This document shows, piece after piece, positions 1 through 12,729 of a stretch of DNA of 64,000 nt. Position 1 is the stretch's first letter. Every line of letters starts with the position of its first letter. The translations under genes were made by a program, and so were the position numbers. Source of the stretch: Beverwykella pulmonaria (lineage: Eukaryota > Ascomycota > Dothideomycetes > Pleosporales > Melanommataceae); contig BCHH01000012.1 in assembly GCA_001599595.1 (NCBI GenBank), positions 251,543 through 315,542 on the forward strand, given 5' to 3'. The notes beneath the pieces were generated by a model, which was given only the letters and a program-made list of their open reading frames with translations, had not been told where the DNA came from and searched no databases.

Positions 1-3000
1 TCTCCTGTTAGTCCCTTATCCCACTCCCCTCTGTTCTTACCTCACATCACTTAATGTTATCCAACATGGTCATGCCATCCAGCCTACCCATTGCCTTCAC
101 TTCCCACAAAATAAACATGCGGTGAGTGGACTTAACGTCAGCTGTCTACCGCAAAGGTAACCTTGCAAGACATTGGAGACTCAAGCATGGTTTTTCAAGA
201 AAGGTCTGCCTGTGTAAAAAGGCCGCACTATTGGAAGACGTTCATGTGGCCAGATGCCCGTCGGAAGCACTATAGAATGTCACCTGGATCTCAGCTCTGG
301 TCCTGCCAGCTGTCTTCCACAGGCAAGCACAGACCTTGCACAATAGCCACTATTTCCCTCAAAAATGTATTCTTGCAACCCACTCCCGGATCGGAAAGAA
401 GGCAAAATTACCAAGGTTTATGCTGAACAGTTTCTTTTTCCCTATTGATCATCCGCAAGGTCCTTGTGAGGTTTGAGAGATTATTTGGGGGTCAGATGAG
501 CGGTCATGAGAGTAACAGGAGAGGTACAGGTGATGAACATGGCTATGGTGATGATGAATGGTGTGGTGTTCATGTTGAATTTTGGCCCCAAAAATGTGGA
601 TATTCAGAAGACGTAGGCTGCAGTCACCCCTCATATCATGTCGGAAATCTCCATTCATAAGGCTGGAGGTCCTCCAGGAGGAAATATCGCGTTAAGCCGT
701 CCCGAGGACACCGTTCAACGTGCTTCCTGTCGGTTATCTTGCTTTTTCCGGCGTCTGAGGACACCCTCAGCCTTCCCATACGATCTGGTGCCCTACTTTT
801 TTTTTTTTTAACGCATTTCAATATTCACATGGCACCCAGATAGTCCCTATCTCAACCTACCACGAGGCTAATGCTAGCCACGTTTACTTTAAGATAAGCA
901 GAACAACGTGCAACAAGGATGCACCAACCGGAAGTCTTTGCCTCACCTCATCTTGCAGGCTTTTAATTGCAAAGTGCTGTTATGTGCGTCTCGATGAGTT
1001 CACAGACCCCGCTTTCGTATTACATATTCGCCCATAGAGTGCGGATCCGAATGCAGGGCGGAAGGTACTCGTCAGGCACTGCAGATAATCAGGCTGGCAA
1101 TCAAGCTTTCACACGATTTGGTTTTGATAAATTTGCATCTGGCGTGGGTGTGAGGTGTTGTTGCCTTAACATCTGATCGCCTTACGTCTCGAAGGAACCA
1201 GTGCGGTCGGAGTGAAACCCTTCCCATGCAGTTGGAACAAGGTTGTGTACCGAGAGTTAGGATCCCTTCTGATCCCAAGTTCCATTTCCGGCGATTTGGT
1301 ATTGTTGATATGATGTGATCTTTGGCGTGCTGAATCAAAGAGGAGCGAAAGAGTTTAAAAAATAGGCATAGATCAGGCAATTGACATTCTGCATCAACGT
1401 CTTGCCTCATCGACATAGTCGTAAGCTTTGATGCGAGCATGACCGATGGACTGAATTGATGAAGACGCCAACACTTCGTCGGAAGCATGCTTCCTAGTAG
1501 CATGCTGGCGTAATTCTCGGAATACTTCTTATCCCATAATTGGGTCCCTGGGTTGGGGGCCAAATCTATAGGGCAACTATAGATAACCTAATTTTGTAGA
1601 GTAAACTAGTCTCATCCACGTGCATGTAATTACCGATAAGAAGCAGAATATGTTTGATTGCCTTGTTTGCCTTGTTTGCCTTTTTTTCGTAGCTTCTGCA
1701 ACGCAAATGCAATTGAGGCATGTTGTGTTACGTCTTCCTTTATCAATGAAACGAGGATAACGAATGCAGCCGAAAGGAACAGGCTGTAGTGTTTCCATCG
1801 GTATGAATTTGAAAGCAGGCGTGCAAGTTGGAGGAACAGATGAAGGACGAACAGATTGAGTGAATCTACAGCCTTCAGCCCTACGGTAAATTTGCTGTCA
1901 GCTCGGCAGAATTGTAAATGGATGGAGAAAAGGATTCGCCCAGGGCCTTTCTCAACTCTTTTAATAAATTAATGTCAGCGTGTTTTCGGGTGATGAAGGT
2001 GTACCTGCACATCGAAAAGGGTTGGTCTGCATGAGCAATATGAGAGCCAAGATGTGGTCTCTGAACGCCCGAGCTCATTCGTGTCGCCGCCCAGGTAGTT
2101 CTGGTCGCCAGAACCCCATCGGTCTCTCGGGACGCATTAGAGGCGGGTTCTTTGTGACTTGCAGTCAGTTCGTTGTTGTTTGCGGGCTGTCTAGTGTGTA
2201 AGCCTCTCTGTACTCTGTGCCTTTGACTCTGTTAAGATTGACTGTGTGGAATGCGCTTCCAAACGGAGAGCTTGCGTTGCTACTAATTATGGGCTGGTGG
2301 CTATAATTGCTGTGTACGGCATACATTAATATGATCACTTGTAAAGCAATCAATTTGCAAGCCCAAAGGGTATATAGCTGTAGAAGGCAAAATGCAGTCG
2401 GGCGACAATGCATCTCTCCACGCATTACCTTTGAGCGTGATATGTGTTGACACCATTGTATTATCAATTTCTGTCAGTGTTGTGGTATCGTTAGTTGAGA
2501 CTTAAGAGCTTGTGCGATCTTAGTCTGGTTGGACTACGGTAGCCGGAGTCGTGTTATGGATGCGCAAGGAGCGCACCTCTCGTGAGGCTGTAGGTGTTGC
2601 ATTCTTCTGCTCGGCGGCGGCTCCAGCAAAGCTCTGGGCGACGGCTAATTTCTACAAGGTTCGGACAAATGCCGCCCCCTAAATGCACGAATGGATATGC
2701 ATTGCGTGGAGGAATTTATACGCGGAGAAGCCTCGAAGTGCCACGTCTCGTCAGGCTATTGCTAAAACGAAGGAGACGGGCTCACCGATGCCACATGTTG
2801 GGCTAGCGAAGAACTGTGGAGGCCTGGACAGCGGTGCTGAGGTCAGTCGACTGCCAAAGAGCAAGCACAACTCACCGCAAAAATGCTCCATCTGTCTCGG
2901 TTTGTTCGAACACTCTAGACGAGGGAGTCATGACTTGCATGTCTGGATGACATATTTGGGCATTCTCCTATGGGTGGCGCAAGGGAGACGCTGTTGCGGT

Positions 3001-4198
3001 CACTTGTTGTGTTTCATTCCGGACGTCTGCAGATCACGGTGCGGTCTGTGTTTCAATTTCAATGGATGAAGGCTTTCGTACGCCGTGTAGGTGCTTTCAG
3101 CCGCGGATGTTAGTGTTTCCCATAGGAAGTCCGTGAAGAGGCACAGGGTGAAACGCATTGGAGTTGATGCCTAGAGTGGGAGCGCGCGTTCCCTGCGGCT
3201 GTGCCGAAACCAATTTGCCCAGGGCAGTTGGGCTTGCACTTGGTACAACAACGGTAGTAACTCAAATCTAGGAGACGTCAGCGCGTGCGCAGAGAGGAGC
3301 TGAGGAGGGCAACAAGGCGAGAAAGAGGAATCTGGAGCTGAGGTGGTGCTGATTTAAAGGCCACAAGATTGCATGTCTATCAGCCGCCGGTGAATGCGCC
3401 GGCGGTCAGCTTCTTGGAGAGCGTCGCCGCATGCGCCAGACCCGTCCTCAAGGCAAATTATGTGGCGTGCAGAATGCCGTGGCACATTGCAGACTGCATT
3501 GGCGAGTGGCGGAAGCGCGAGAGCTAGCAGAAATGCGGCTCATGGTGAACATTATAAGAAGGCAAGTGATACGCCAACAAAGTCTCACGGAAAGTGTTTA
3601 GAAATTGGCTGCCTGATTGAGGCGAACTGCAGGCTAGGGTATTGCCTCCCGAGTGGGCGGCCGCATTCCTACCAGGACTCAATTGTCATTTTCTGTTGCC
3701 TTGTTGCCTGCTTTCGCAAAATGCGAACCGCAAGAGCCTCAACTACTATAACCTCCCATAGCTGCCCAGGGCTTATCGCTCGCGTCACTCTTTCCAGCTC
3801 CTTCTGCACACTCAAAACGCCTCGTTTTACCATCTGCGTCATCTTCATCTCCGCTGCAACTGCGTATGTCTGACGTGGCCACTCTGTCGGTCAAATAAAC
3901 ATTGTCGGGCGCGGGTTGCAGTCGCAACCCCCTCATTTTACACGCCTTCTCCTCTTCGGCCCCCGAATCGCTCCGTACACCTCCATGCAACCTCCTCTCT
4001 GGTGAAATCAAGACGAGCCAATCGCCACTTGGGGGGCAAATCCGATTTCACGGGGCTTCCTTATCTGCAGAGGGACGCACACGGCCTGGCAAATGGTGGT
4101 GAAAAAGCCCAGAGCAGCCCGTTGCTACCCAGGACTCGATACCTGCCGTCGCCTGGACCTTTTACGAAATTGCTATCGCGGGCTTTGCCGTCTCCAGC
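1..4198. other. Gene-free stretch (4.2 kb)
   Basis: I find no recognisable coding region, RNA gene or mobile element here. The open frames are short (under about 165 codons), overlap on both strands and show no domain. A run of 13 T residues lies at 797-809. The last 200 bases before the gene at 4199 are pyrimidine-rich, as in many fungal 5' leaders. Lineage-specific genes with many small introns or non-coding RNAs could be missed. Confidence 0.5.
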
Positions 4199-6711
4199 AT
4201 GGCGACGAGCAATGTCGACATTCAAGCCAAATTTGTCCACGCATTGCGGACGCAGGCTAAGACGGCCGAAGCCACGCCATCCGACACGCTTCCATGTCCA
4301 TATTGCAACCATCAAGGCCGAATTTTCCAAAATATCGACCAGCTGTTTAGCCATGCAAAGATCGAACATGCCCCCATTCTAAAAGCAATGGAAACTGGCC
4401 AGGCACGTGTACAGGTCAGAAGCGCCGCTCTCAAGCTGTAAGTGCAACACCGCTTTAGTCACGTGACCAACCTGTTTTGTCAGCCCCGAGTTCTAACTCC
4501 GATATTCAGGAAGGCGCTGGACCAATCGAGTGAGGCTACCGCTGGCGGCGGCTCAACTCTAGACCTTACTCCACTGTCGCTAGGGGAGACTGGGAAGGGC
4601 CGTCATTCCCCCTACTTGGGGAAGAAGAGGCCCGCCGAGTCCGACCTGAACGCCGGTCGTGGCAAGGTCCAGGGTCCCACAGACATATATGACCCCGACT
4701 TCTCGAGAGACATTCCTCACACGCTCGTACCCGAGCGTGCCCGTACTAAGCTCACTGAATCCCGTCTGTACAACCCAAAGCAGAGCGCCAAAGGTAGTCA
4801 TTCCTCATTCCGGCCAACTCCGGAGCCCTCGAGTGAATGGTCTGTGGAAGCCAACCGAAGTCAGCTCCAGGCTTCGCAGCCTGTCAGTCCCCATCGTCAG
4901 TTGTCTCATCGAGTTCCTGCCACGCAAACGTATAATACCAACCTGCAGGTGTCCCCCACTCAACAACGCCAACCAGGACTTATTGAGATCCAGCGCTTTG
5001 ACCCACGATATCCAGGTCTTCTTCTCCAACCAGATTCGAGACCTATCTCGCAGGAGCAACTCGCCTCCGAGGTGAAGTCCATCTATGCTGGCCTGACTAT
5101 GGTGGAAACCAAGTGTATCCACGTAGACCGAGCTCAAGCTGCTGATACAGACCCCAACTCCAAGGTTGGCAGCGATTATTGGCAGGCACTTATCGCTCTT
5201 CATAGAACGCTCCTTCATGAGCATCATGACTTCTTCTTGGCTTCACAGCATCCCTCCGCATCCCCTGCATTGCGTCGATTGGCTTACAAGTACTCGATGC
5301 CTGCACGCATGTGGAAGCATGGTATTCACTCATTCCTTGAGCTTTTGCGACGGCGGCTCCCGGAGAGTATAGACTACATGCTTGCGTTCATCTATCTGGC
5401 TTACCAGATGATGGCGCTGCTCTACGAGACTGTGCCTGCCTTTGAAGACACCTGGATTGAGTGTCTCGGCGATTTGGGTCGATATCGCATGGCAATTGAG
5501 GATGAGGATGTTCGAGACCGTGAAACCTGGGCTGGCGTCGCCAGATCTTGGTACAGCAAAGCCGCTGACAGGAATCCATCCGTTGGCCGGCTGTACCACC
5601 ACTTGGCCATACTTGCTCGGCCGAACGCCCTCCAACAGTTGTACTACTATGCACGATCACTGACCTGCGTCAAGCCATTTCCAAGCGCTCGTGAGTCGAT
5701 TCTGACGCTGTTAGATCCTATCTTAGGCCGCCCAAGTGCATCCTACTCACACGCCGTACCAATCGACACCAGCTTTATTCAAGCGCACGGCGTTCTCTTT
5801 GAAAAACTGTCCCCAGAAATATTCAACAATGCCCGGTCCGCCTTTCAGAGCCAGCTAGATCACCATATTGGTCGTGTCACGGCGAAATGGAAGGAACAAG
5901 GAGTCTACATCGCCGTGACTAACATCTCTGGTCTTTTCGACTATGGTTCAGACAACTCTATTCTTCGCCTAGTCCTACAACTCTACGACAAGCAACTCCA
6001 GCGGAATCGCCCCTCAAGCATATCTTCGACCCCATCTGACGAGGAGCTGAGCCGATCCCCATCTCCCGTGGATCATGATACGTCGCTCCCCTCCATCACC
6101 GAGGCAGAGATTCCATCCAAACTTGCCACGCTTGGTACTGATTTCACCTTCTCTCAAGCCTACCTCCTGACCATGTCTACACTATCGTTAGTTTTGCGGC
6201 GAGTCGGCGACAAGAACGTTCTTCCTCATGTACATGTTCTCCTTTCTTTTTTTTCCAGTTTTGCGTCCATCAAATACGTTGTCCACCTGATTGACCAAGC
6301 TCCCTGGTCGGAAGTTGTCGTCTTTCTCAATACGTTACTCAAGTCTGAACGACCTGAGCCACTCATGTCTGGTCCAGTCTTTCCTGCAGATCGAGCTGAT
6401 AACCTGCCTCTGCCGGAGGATTATTTGATGCGTGGGCAAATCTGGAGTCAATGGTATTTCCCGGAGAACTGGTTTATGCGCGAACATGATGAGGAGGATC
6501 GGTACTTGGAGCTCGCTTCTACGATTAAGTCTCGAACTGAACGTATTCTCCACCTGGGCTACCACTTATCGACTGTAAGTGATGGCTTTTGCCATGCGCA
6601 AGTTGTTTGTCATGCGCTCGTTCTTTCTAACGTCGTCTTCAGTTCAATCGCTGGATTTCTTACGACTTGCAATCCCATACGTTTTCCGCCCTAAACGTCA
6701 ACACCTCTTGA
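4199..6711 (+). CDS. Est1/SMG7-type DNA/RNA-binding domain protein with N-terminal C2H2 finger
   Basis: Three exons, 4199-4437, 4510-6574 and 6643-6711, encode 790 residues. The introns (72 and 68 bases) have GTAAGT donors, CTAAC branch points and CAG acceptors. Exon 1 carries a finger-like CPYC followed by H-x4-H at about residues 34-60. Residues 60-230 are low in complexity and rich in Ser, Pro and Gln. About residues 270-500 form a helical, TPR/14-3-3-like Est1 domain, including a run with SVGRLYHHLAILARPN in which a helix is followed by the usual small-residue turn. The family includes yeast Est1/Ebs1 and animal SMG5-7, which act in telomere maintenance or nonsense-mediated decay. Filamentous fungi have several divergent members, so the exact role is inferred. 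There is no C-terminal PIN nuclease domain, which argues against SMG6. The ATG at 4199 is the first in frame and lies just upstream of the finger. Confidence 0.8.
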
Positions 6712-8612
6712 TTCCGCTCGCCACTTACTTTTAGCCTCCAAATTGTGTCCTGATAATATCTCACTTGGTGTCGTTTATATTGAACGAGGCGCCCCAATTT
6801 GACACTTCGCCTCTCACATTTGCTCGAGCAAGACTGCAAATATAGCGAGCCAGCAGAACATAGTTGGGAATGCTGTGTGAGGGGGCGGAGTAGAGCAGTC
6901 ATCAAAAAGGGAGAATAACTGGAGTTGTCACAGCGGGCTGAAGAAATACAGCCAACCAAGTGAGACGAAGACGTTTAATCGACCGGGCCGGTCATAACAA
7001 GATTGCTGCCATATAACAAAAAGCTTTTACACAAAGCTAAGATTCATAACAGGGTAGGTGTAGTATTACAAGTGTAGGGGACGTAGGAAGAGGCCGCCTG
7101 ATGATCATCCTAGGGGGCCGTATAAGAAAGTGCGCACATGCAATATAGCCGTGATCACCCTTGAGCCCGAAATCATACCACAAGGCCAAAGCAAGGCTTC
7201 TATTGTATTTTAGAAAGAAAAAAAAAGAAAAGAAAAAAACTTGAAAATGCGCAATGATTGACATGCACGATCTCAGAAGAAGTTGAGACCAGACCCAAAG
7301 CAACATGATGAGAATATGGGCCTCCCGTACTCATCGCTTCACAAACACTAACAGGGAACCTTTAGAATATATCCCATTTCTATATCCCGATACAGCACAT
7401 GTGTCGGTTCAACGGTTGGTCTGTGTCGGGAACAGCATGAGTCAAATGACTATTCGCCAGAAGGCGGAAGCATATTCTCACCCCCATCATCATTCCGAGA
7501 CTCGTGCATAGTGTACTTTGTGGTTTCAGACTGACAATCTCTATTTTATACCTCTCCTCGTAAATATTCTTATGTGGAATTGCGACGCCGATACTGAGTT
7601 GTTCGATTCTAGCCTGGGACACACCAGGAATGACGAGATCGGGACCATAGAGAGTGTTGTGAGTGGAAAGAAAGCTTGTGGTAAGTGCGATACGAGATTA
7701 TGGATGAATAGGGGAGGTGACCGGGGTGGATAGGTGTGAGAAGCGTGAGTGGGAATATAACTTTACATCAACGATCTCAAATACTGAACGTTTCCGCGAT
7801 TTCAGCTCGTGGGATACATATATATCAGGCTCCCAGACGCATTTCACTCTTTGTGCCCCGCAACGAGCATAAAAAAAATTATTGTTTCCATTCACTCAAT
7901 CCTCCAAGAATGATCATACATACATATGGCTGTGTCGAGGTAGTAGTGGGATCAGTACGCAGTCTTTCTGCGCCACGGGAATCGAATACCAGCTCACTGA
8001 TGCAGATCATCTTTGATATGCAACCAGGTAGAGTGTGAAGCATATAAAAGTCAGAGAGATTAGAAAGAGCAGGAAGGAATCAGGTACAGATCAGACTGCT
8101 TATAAGCAGTTGAAAGTTCACCTCTGGGACATTCAATACCGACTCGTTGATCTAAACTATTTTTGATATACAGCAAAGCACATCGTCTAGCACTACATAT
8201 TTTCCACTTCACTCCAAAAGGAGTAGAAGCGGGAGAGATGCAAATTTGAGGGGAGGTGATGGCGTGTACTTGAAGTGGAAAGTTGGAACCTTTGACAAGA
8301 ACACCAGTGTTTGGTGAGTAGTATATCATCATGATCGCAGACGAGGCGAAAAGTCAGCTACACACAAACAAACATGCACACCACAGCACGGGAACATAGA
8401 ACGGAGCACATAACCCGGATTGTTCTCAGTATCATTCGCATTGCGCTCTAACACTCGACGTGCTTCAAATTTGAAGTAACTTTCTCCTCTGTCCAATAAT
8501 TACGTCAAATATTTCTTAGCTGGAATTGCGTCCCACATGCATGGACTCTGACATCTAATTCCGCACACGGAATATGATCGTCTCCGAAATTGATAGTTTG
8601 CAGGATTCCTAT
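6712..8612. other. Intergenic between convergent genes
   Basis: The stretch separates the 3' ends of the Est1-type gene and SRP72. It holds a purine-rich A tract at 7212-7239. At about 7976-8027 and 8117-8170 there are two weakly similar segments that share an ...AATACC..CTC..TGAT....TTTTGATAT pattern, perhaps an old tandem duplication. No gene is supported. Confidence 0.5.
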
Positions 8613-10723
8613 CTACCACTTGCCACCCTTGCCCTTCTTTTTCTTCGCTCCCTTTGCAGCGCCGGCTGTCTTGACTTCCGCAACAGGCGCTTTCTCCTCT
8701 GCCACCGCCCCACCCTGTGTCAAACCCTCTGCCTTTTTCTTCCCCTTCTTCCCCTTGGGTCGATAATACGTGCGATCACGCATCGGCAGCCACCTCTCCG
8801 GATCCACTTTCTTATTCGGGTCAAAGTCCTTGGGCATCCTGCTCTTACGTATCCGCTTCGTCTTTACTGGCCCCTTTGACTCTGCTGCACGTTTGCGTGC
8901 TACTTCGGATTGGATGTTAGCCGAGGTCAGGGCTAGGGAGGGTACACCAGCTTCTTCGAGGGCCGCGGCGTTGATGTCTTGGACTAAACGCTCTGCTTGA
9001 GGGAGGGAGTCTACGAGCTCAGAGGGGAGCTGGGAGGGATCAGTGAGCGAGTATGCGGCTACGAGCCCTGCGATCGCTGCTCGGTCTGTTTTGTCCTGTG
9101 CATATAAGGATCCGAAAATTTCTCCTGCTGCTGTGAGGCTCTCTTTATTCTGACTCTCAAGCAGAGCTGTTCCTGCAGCTGTCATTAGCGACTTGGAAGG
9201 TGTGGCTGTTTCCGACTTGTGAGGTTTCCGCCAGTACTCCGCCGCTTTAGCAAGTTCGATTTTCGAAGCACTATGTCGACCTTGGTGTACGTAGAGCGAC
9301 ACAAGGGCCGCTACAAGTCCGGGTGCAAACCGAACATCGAGATCGGAACCTGAACCTGATTGTTCGAGCCGTCGGAAGAAGGATTCTAGGAGGTGTGTCG
9401 CTGCGGCGTGGTTGTTCGTCAACACATAGAGATTCACGATCGTAAGGAGAAGACCGACATCGTTGGGTCGTTTTTCGAGAAGGGGGAGAACTTCCTTCAG
9501 CGCGGCTTTTTCGGTTGCTGCATTTCTTGCGTGCGCTGCAGCGTTCAGCACTGCAGCGGTGTTGACTGACGGTGCAGTCGTCGGCGCTGGAGATGCGGTG
9601 ATAAGTTTTCCGGTCGACGAGGTTACGCCAGAAAATTTGTGGGCTAGTAGAGATACTGCATATTCATCCTGGCGTATGATGACGGATTGGAAGGAGAAGT
9701 GTTGATCTGTTTTCGGAGGCTTGGGGGAGGACTGGAAGAGTCGGTGGGACAGATACGGATTTGCATGCTCTTTTGAAGTGGCAATGCTGTTCACCTGAGC
9801 GAGGTAGCGTGTGGAGAGTTCCTTTATGCTATTGACTGTCAGTTTTCATTTGGATCCAACAAAGATTGGGGGATCGAACTCGCTAAATGGAACCGTCTTC
9901 GAAAGCTGCTCTGCCTCGTCCAGTCGGCCCAATTGTGTGAGGACATAGACTTGCTGCACCGTGATCGGCAAGATTTCGGCCCGCTTTTCTGCGTCGGAGA
10001 GGTCAGCGAGGTTGCAGAGGTCTGTTGCTGTCAGTCAATGTCGTTTGAGAGGTAGCACAGTGGCATACCCTTCGCTCTCTTCAGACATATTTCGCCCTGC
10101 GCCAGTTCTCCCCTCGATATGCTTCCACAACCCGCATTATACGCCGTTTCGAAAAACTCGAGGTCCTCTCTTGTGGGCTTCTTCTTCTGTGCCAGCTCGC
10201 CTTGGCCAGACCATTCTAGCTGAGCATCCACTGCGCCGGAATTGATTCTAATATCATATTCCTCTTTTGCCACCACCTGTTGGGAGAGCTGTTGGTATAT
10301 AGTTGCGGCCCGGGCGAATTTCTCTGAGCGATATGCCTGCAATTTATACAGTTAGCCATGCGCTCGGCATTCGTGTCTTGGGTTTGTTGTGAGCATACGT
10401 ACAGCTTGCGCCAGTACATGTTTCATTCTCCGAGTGGAATCATCCACGTCGGCGACTTCAACGGCTTTTGCGGCGTTCCCTGAACGATACAATGAATAGG
10501 CATATTCGAAGCGGGCCCTCTCTTGTAGAGCGGGGACGTCCTCGAACACTTTTACTGCGTCTTCATACCGCTCTAGCTTTAGAAGAGCTACGGCCTTCGC
10601 ATGCTGAGCCTCTAGATCGGTCTTCGACTTCCGGATGGCGGTATTGGCGGCTTTGAGGATGTCGTCGTGGTCCTCGAGGGATGACTGGGCAAGGAGGGCG
10701 GAGAGGGACTTCGCGGCGGCCAT
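8613..10723 (-). CDS. SRP72: Signal recognition particle subunit SRP72
   Basis: Four exons on the minus strand, 10723-10403, 10336-10069, 10021-9880 and 9828-8613, give 648 residues, the usual length for the family. SRP72 forms a heterodimer with SRP68 on SRP RNA and helps target secretory and membrane proteins to the ER. The N-terminal two thirds are TPR-like helical repeats, for example the motif AEYDIRINSGAV-like NxGA region in exon 2. Near residues 570-615 lies the family signature RNA-binding segment with MPKDFDPNKK followed by DPERWLPMRDRTYYR, then a Lys/Gly/Ala-rich tail. Intron 3 (9879-9829, 51 bases) has a weak GTTCGA donor and a TAG acceptor. It is chosen because only this pair keeps the frame and restores the conserved STRYLAQVNSIA region. 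The gene lies tail to tail with the Est1-type gene. Confidence 0.92.
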
Positions 10724-11166
10724 GGCTGAATTGGTTCTATCTCACATCCATTAGAGGACCGCGCGTGCAGTTATTGGATGAGAAGTGGCGAGTGCAGTAG
10801 TGGTGGTGTGGCTGGCGGGGTGAATGGCGGGGAGACGAGTGAAGTGGGATGAAGTGTTTCGCTAAACTTTCCAGCCCTGAAAATGTTCGGTTGGCCCGTG
10901 CGACTAGCGTTGGTGAGCAATCGGATACCAAAGGGAGATGTGATCTAGGTCTTTCATGTGTACGTATATTTTCATTAAAATCTACCCGAGGAGAGAAATA
11001 CAACGGCATAATATAAGTAGTTGGAACGATCTGATGATGTGGTCTATTTCTATTTTCCTGAATACCCAATGTATATATCCACATGGCCCTTTTCGGAAAT
11101 GCTTCGTAAATGCGCCCAGGTATATAATGCCACCAACATTCCTAAACGCCGTCGCTATGCAATAGA
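10724..11166. other. SRP72 promoter and TFIIE alpha 3' flank
   Basis: This 443-base spacer between two minus-strand genes contains the SRP72 promoter. The sequence next to the SRP72 start is rich in short GTGG/CCAC runs. I see no TATA box, which fits a housekeeping gene, and no other gene. Confidence 0.5.
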
Positions 11167-12399
11167 TCAAACATCGACAAACTCGTCTTCGTCCGACTCG
11201 TCTACACCGTCACCCGTCGAGGTAGCTGGAGTAGCGCCATTCGTCGGGGTAGGCGCCTCGAGCTTGATTCGCTTCGCATCTGGAAGTGCCAAGGGAGTGG
11301 GCGCGGAGCCTACGACGTCTTCGAACTCGTCCTCGTCGTCTTCCTCGTCGTCCTCGTCTTCTTCTTCCTTGCGTTTCTGCTCCCTCTCCAAGGCGGCAAA
11401 GACGGCGTCCAGTCCAGGGTCCTTTTCCTTCTTCTCTCCCGCCGACTCCGTTTTGATAGCCGGCGTACCAATGCCGTTCGTCGCAGGCTTGGATGCCTGC
11501 GCAGTGGCTTCCTTATCTGTGACGACAGTTGATTTTGTGTGCCAGTCCGGAAGTTGATTCTGCAGGGCAATCTTGGCTTGTTTCTCCTGTTCCGCGGCCC
11601 GGGCGGCTTGATTGTATTCTGAATCAGTGGCAATGGAGACTTCGATCTTTTCGGGTGCCGTGTTGACTCCCTTCACTGTCGTCGGGCGCGCGCTACCTAC
11701 TAGGACGGCCTCGTGTTTTGCGGCGGGGTTGATGTCTTTGTCTCGAGGTAGTTCGATGGCGCCTTCGAGCGCATCTTTGCCTTCCACTGCCGGGATGGTG
11801 ACGCCGTCGATTTGCTGCATGAGCTTGAGAAGCGGGCCAAACAGCCTGTTGAACTTGGCAGGCGTATCGTCGTTGTCGAGCTCGGCCTCCCCTGTTGCAT
11901 TGATAGACTTGAGAGGGTGGTTGCACGTTCGACACAGGAATCCACTGTCATCTGGGCTCGGAGAAAAATCAACGTGGTCCAAGACCTCCATGGCCGTCCA
12001 CTGGGCTTTGCACTGCGGGCAGTGAAACTCTGCCTTCTCTGTCGTCGGCTTCGCATCCTTCTTGATGCGCTCGTCTATGATGTGGATCTTGTACTTTGTG
12101 GCGTCGATGGCACGGCGGTAGTCGATGTAGAAGTATTCGCGGTTGATGGCCTTCATGGCGCCGTCGCGGACCTCCTGGCGGGAGTAGACGGACAGCAGCC
12201 CCGACTCCTTCAGCTTTCCGCACAGCTTCGCCGCACCCTTCTGGTTCTTGCCTGCGTCAAGCACAATAACGAGGTCGGAGAGTGAAAGCGCGCCATGGAA
12301 CACGAGGGCATCGACAACAACGATATGTTCCGTCTCGTAGAACATGCGCACCGCCGTCTTAACAAAGACCTTTGCGAGCGAGAGGGGATCCACCTGCAT
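11167..12399 (-). CDS. TFA1: Transcription initiation factor IIE alpha subunit
   Basis: A single exon encodes 410 residues. TFIIE alpha recruits TFIIH to the RNA polymerase II pre-initiation complex in the nucleus and stimulates its helicase and kinase. Residues 1-100 form the TFE/winged-helix (HTH) domain with the typical GKLKESGLL and INREYFYIDYR segments. A zinc ribbon follows with C127, C130, C156 and C159 (CPQC and CRTC). The middle is charged. The C-terminus holds a long Glu/Asp tract and ends in an acidic SDEDEFVDV tail, which in homologues contacts TFIIH. The start is fixed by the conserved N-terminus. It is divergent from PUS1, with 330 bases between the starts. The acidic GAA/GAC-rich stretch produces a long poly-Ser open frame on the opposite strand, which I discount. 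Confidence 0.93.
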   Translation of the reverse strand: MQVDPLSLAKVFVKTAVRMFYETEHIVVVDALVFHGALSLSDLVIVLDAGKNQKGAAKLCGKLKESGLLSVYSRQEVRDGAMKAINREYFYIDYRRAIDATKYKIHIIDERIKKDAKPTTEKAEFHCPQCKAQWTAMEVLDHVDFSPSPDDSGFLCRTCNHPLKSINATGEAELDNDDTPAKFNRLFGPLLKLMQQIDGVTIPAVEGKDALEGAIELPRDKDINPAAKHEAVLVGSARPTTVKGVNTAPEKIEVSIATDSEYNQAARAAEQEKQAKIALQNQLPDWHTKSTVVTDKEATAQASKPATNGIGTPAIKTESAGEKKEKDPGLDAVFAALEREQKRKEEEDEDDEEDDEDEFEDVVGSAPTPLALPDAKRIKLEAPTPTNGATPATSTGDGVDESDEDEFVDV

Positions 12400-12729
12400 G
12401 GCGAATGGCGACCGGAGGGCAGAGCAGCCAGCTCAGGCGGGCGAGAGTAGGCGTTCACGAATGCGCGGTTGGGGCGGAGTGGCGCGGTGGTGTAAGAGAG
12501 GCGCTGGGCGTTGGGTGTTGGGTGGAGGATGGAGGGTGGAGAGGCAGAGAGGTATTGAGGTCGAAGTTGGGGCTTCCGCTGCGGCGACAATGAAGGTGGA
12601 TGCGCCGGGCGGCGAGTGAATTCTGCCGCCAAGCCAAGCCAAAGCTCGAGAAATTCCCACTCACCCCCGCGGCCAACTCCACATTCCTCTACACTCGCCG
12701 CACTCCTCCATGCGCGCTCGCCCAACACG
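12400..12729. promoter_or_regulatory. Bidirectional promoter TFA1 / PUS1
   Basis: The 330 bases between two divergent housekeeping genes must hold both promoters. The region is GC-rich with repeated GGGTTGG/GGGTGG runs around 12470-12545 and no clear TATA box. Confidence 0.55.

Noticed and set aside
1072..1563. Minus-strand open frame of 163 codons
   Set aside because: No recognisable domain, and it is isolated in a gene-free stretch with similar frames on the other strand.
11021..11557. Plus-strand open frame of 178 codons with a poly-Ser run
   Set aside because: It is the complement of the acidic GAA/GAC-rich tail of TFIIE alpha.
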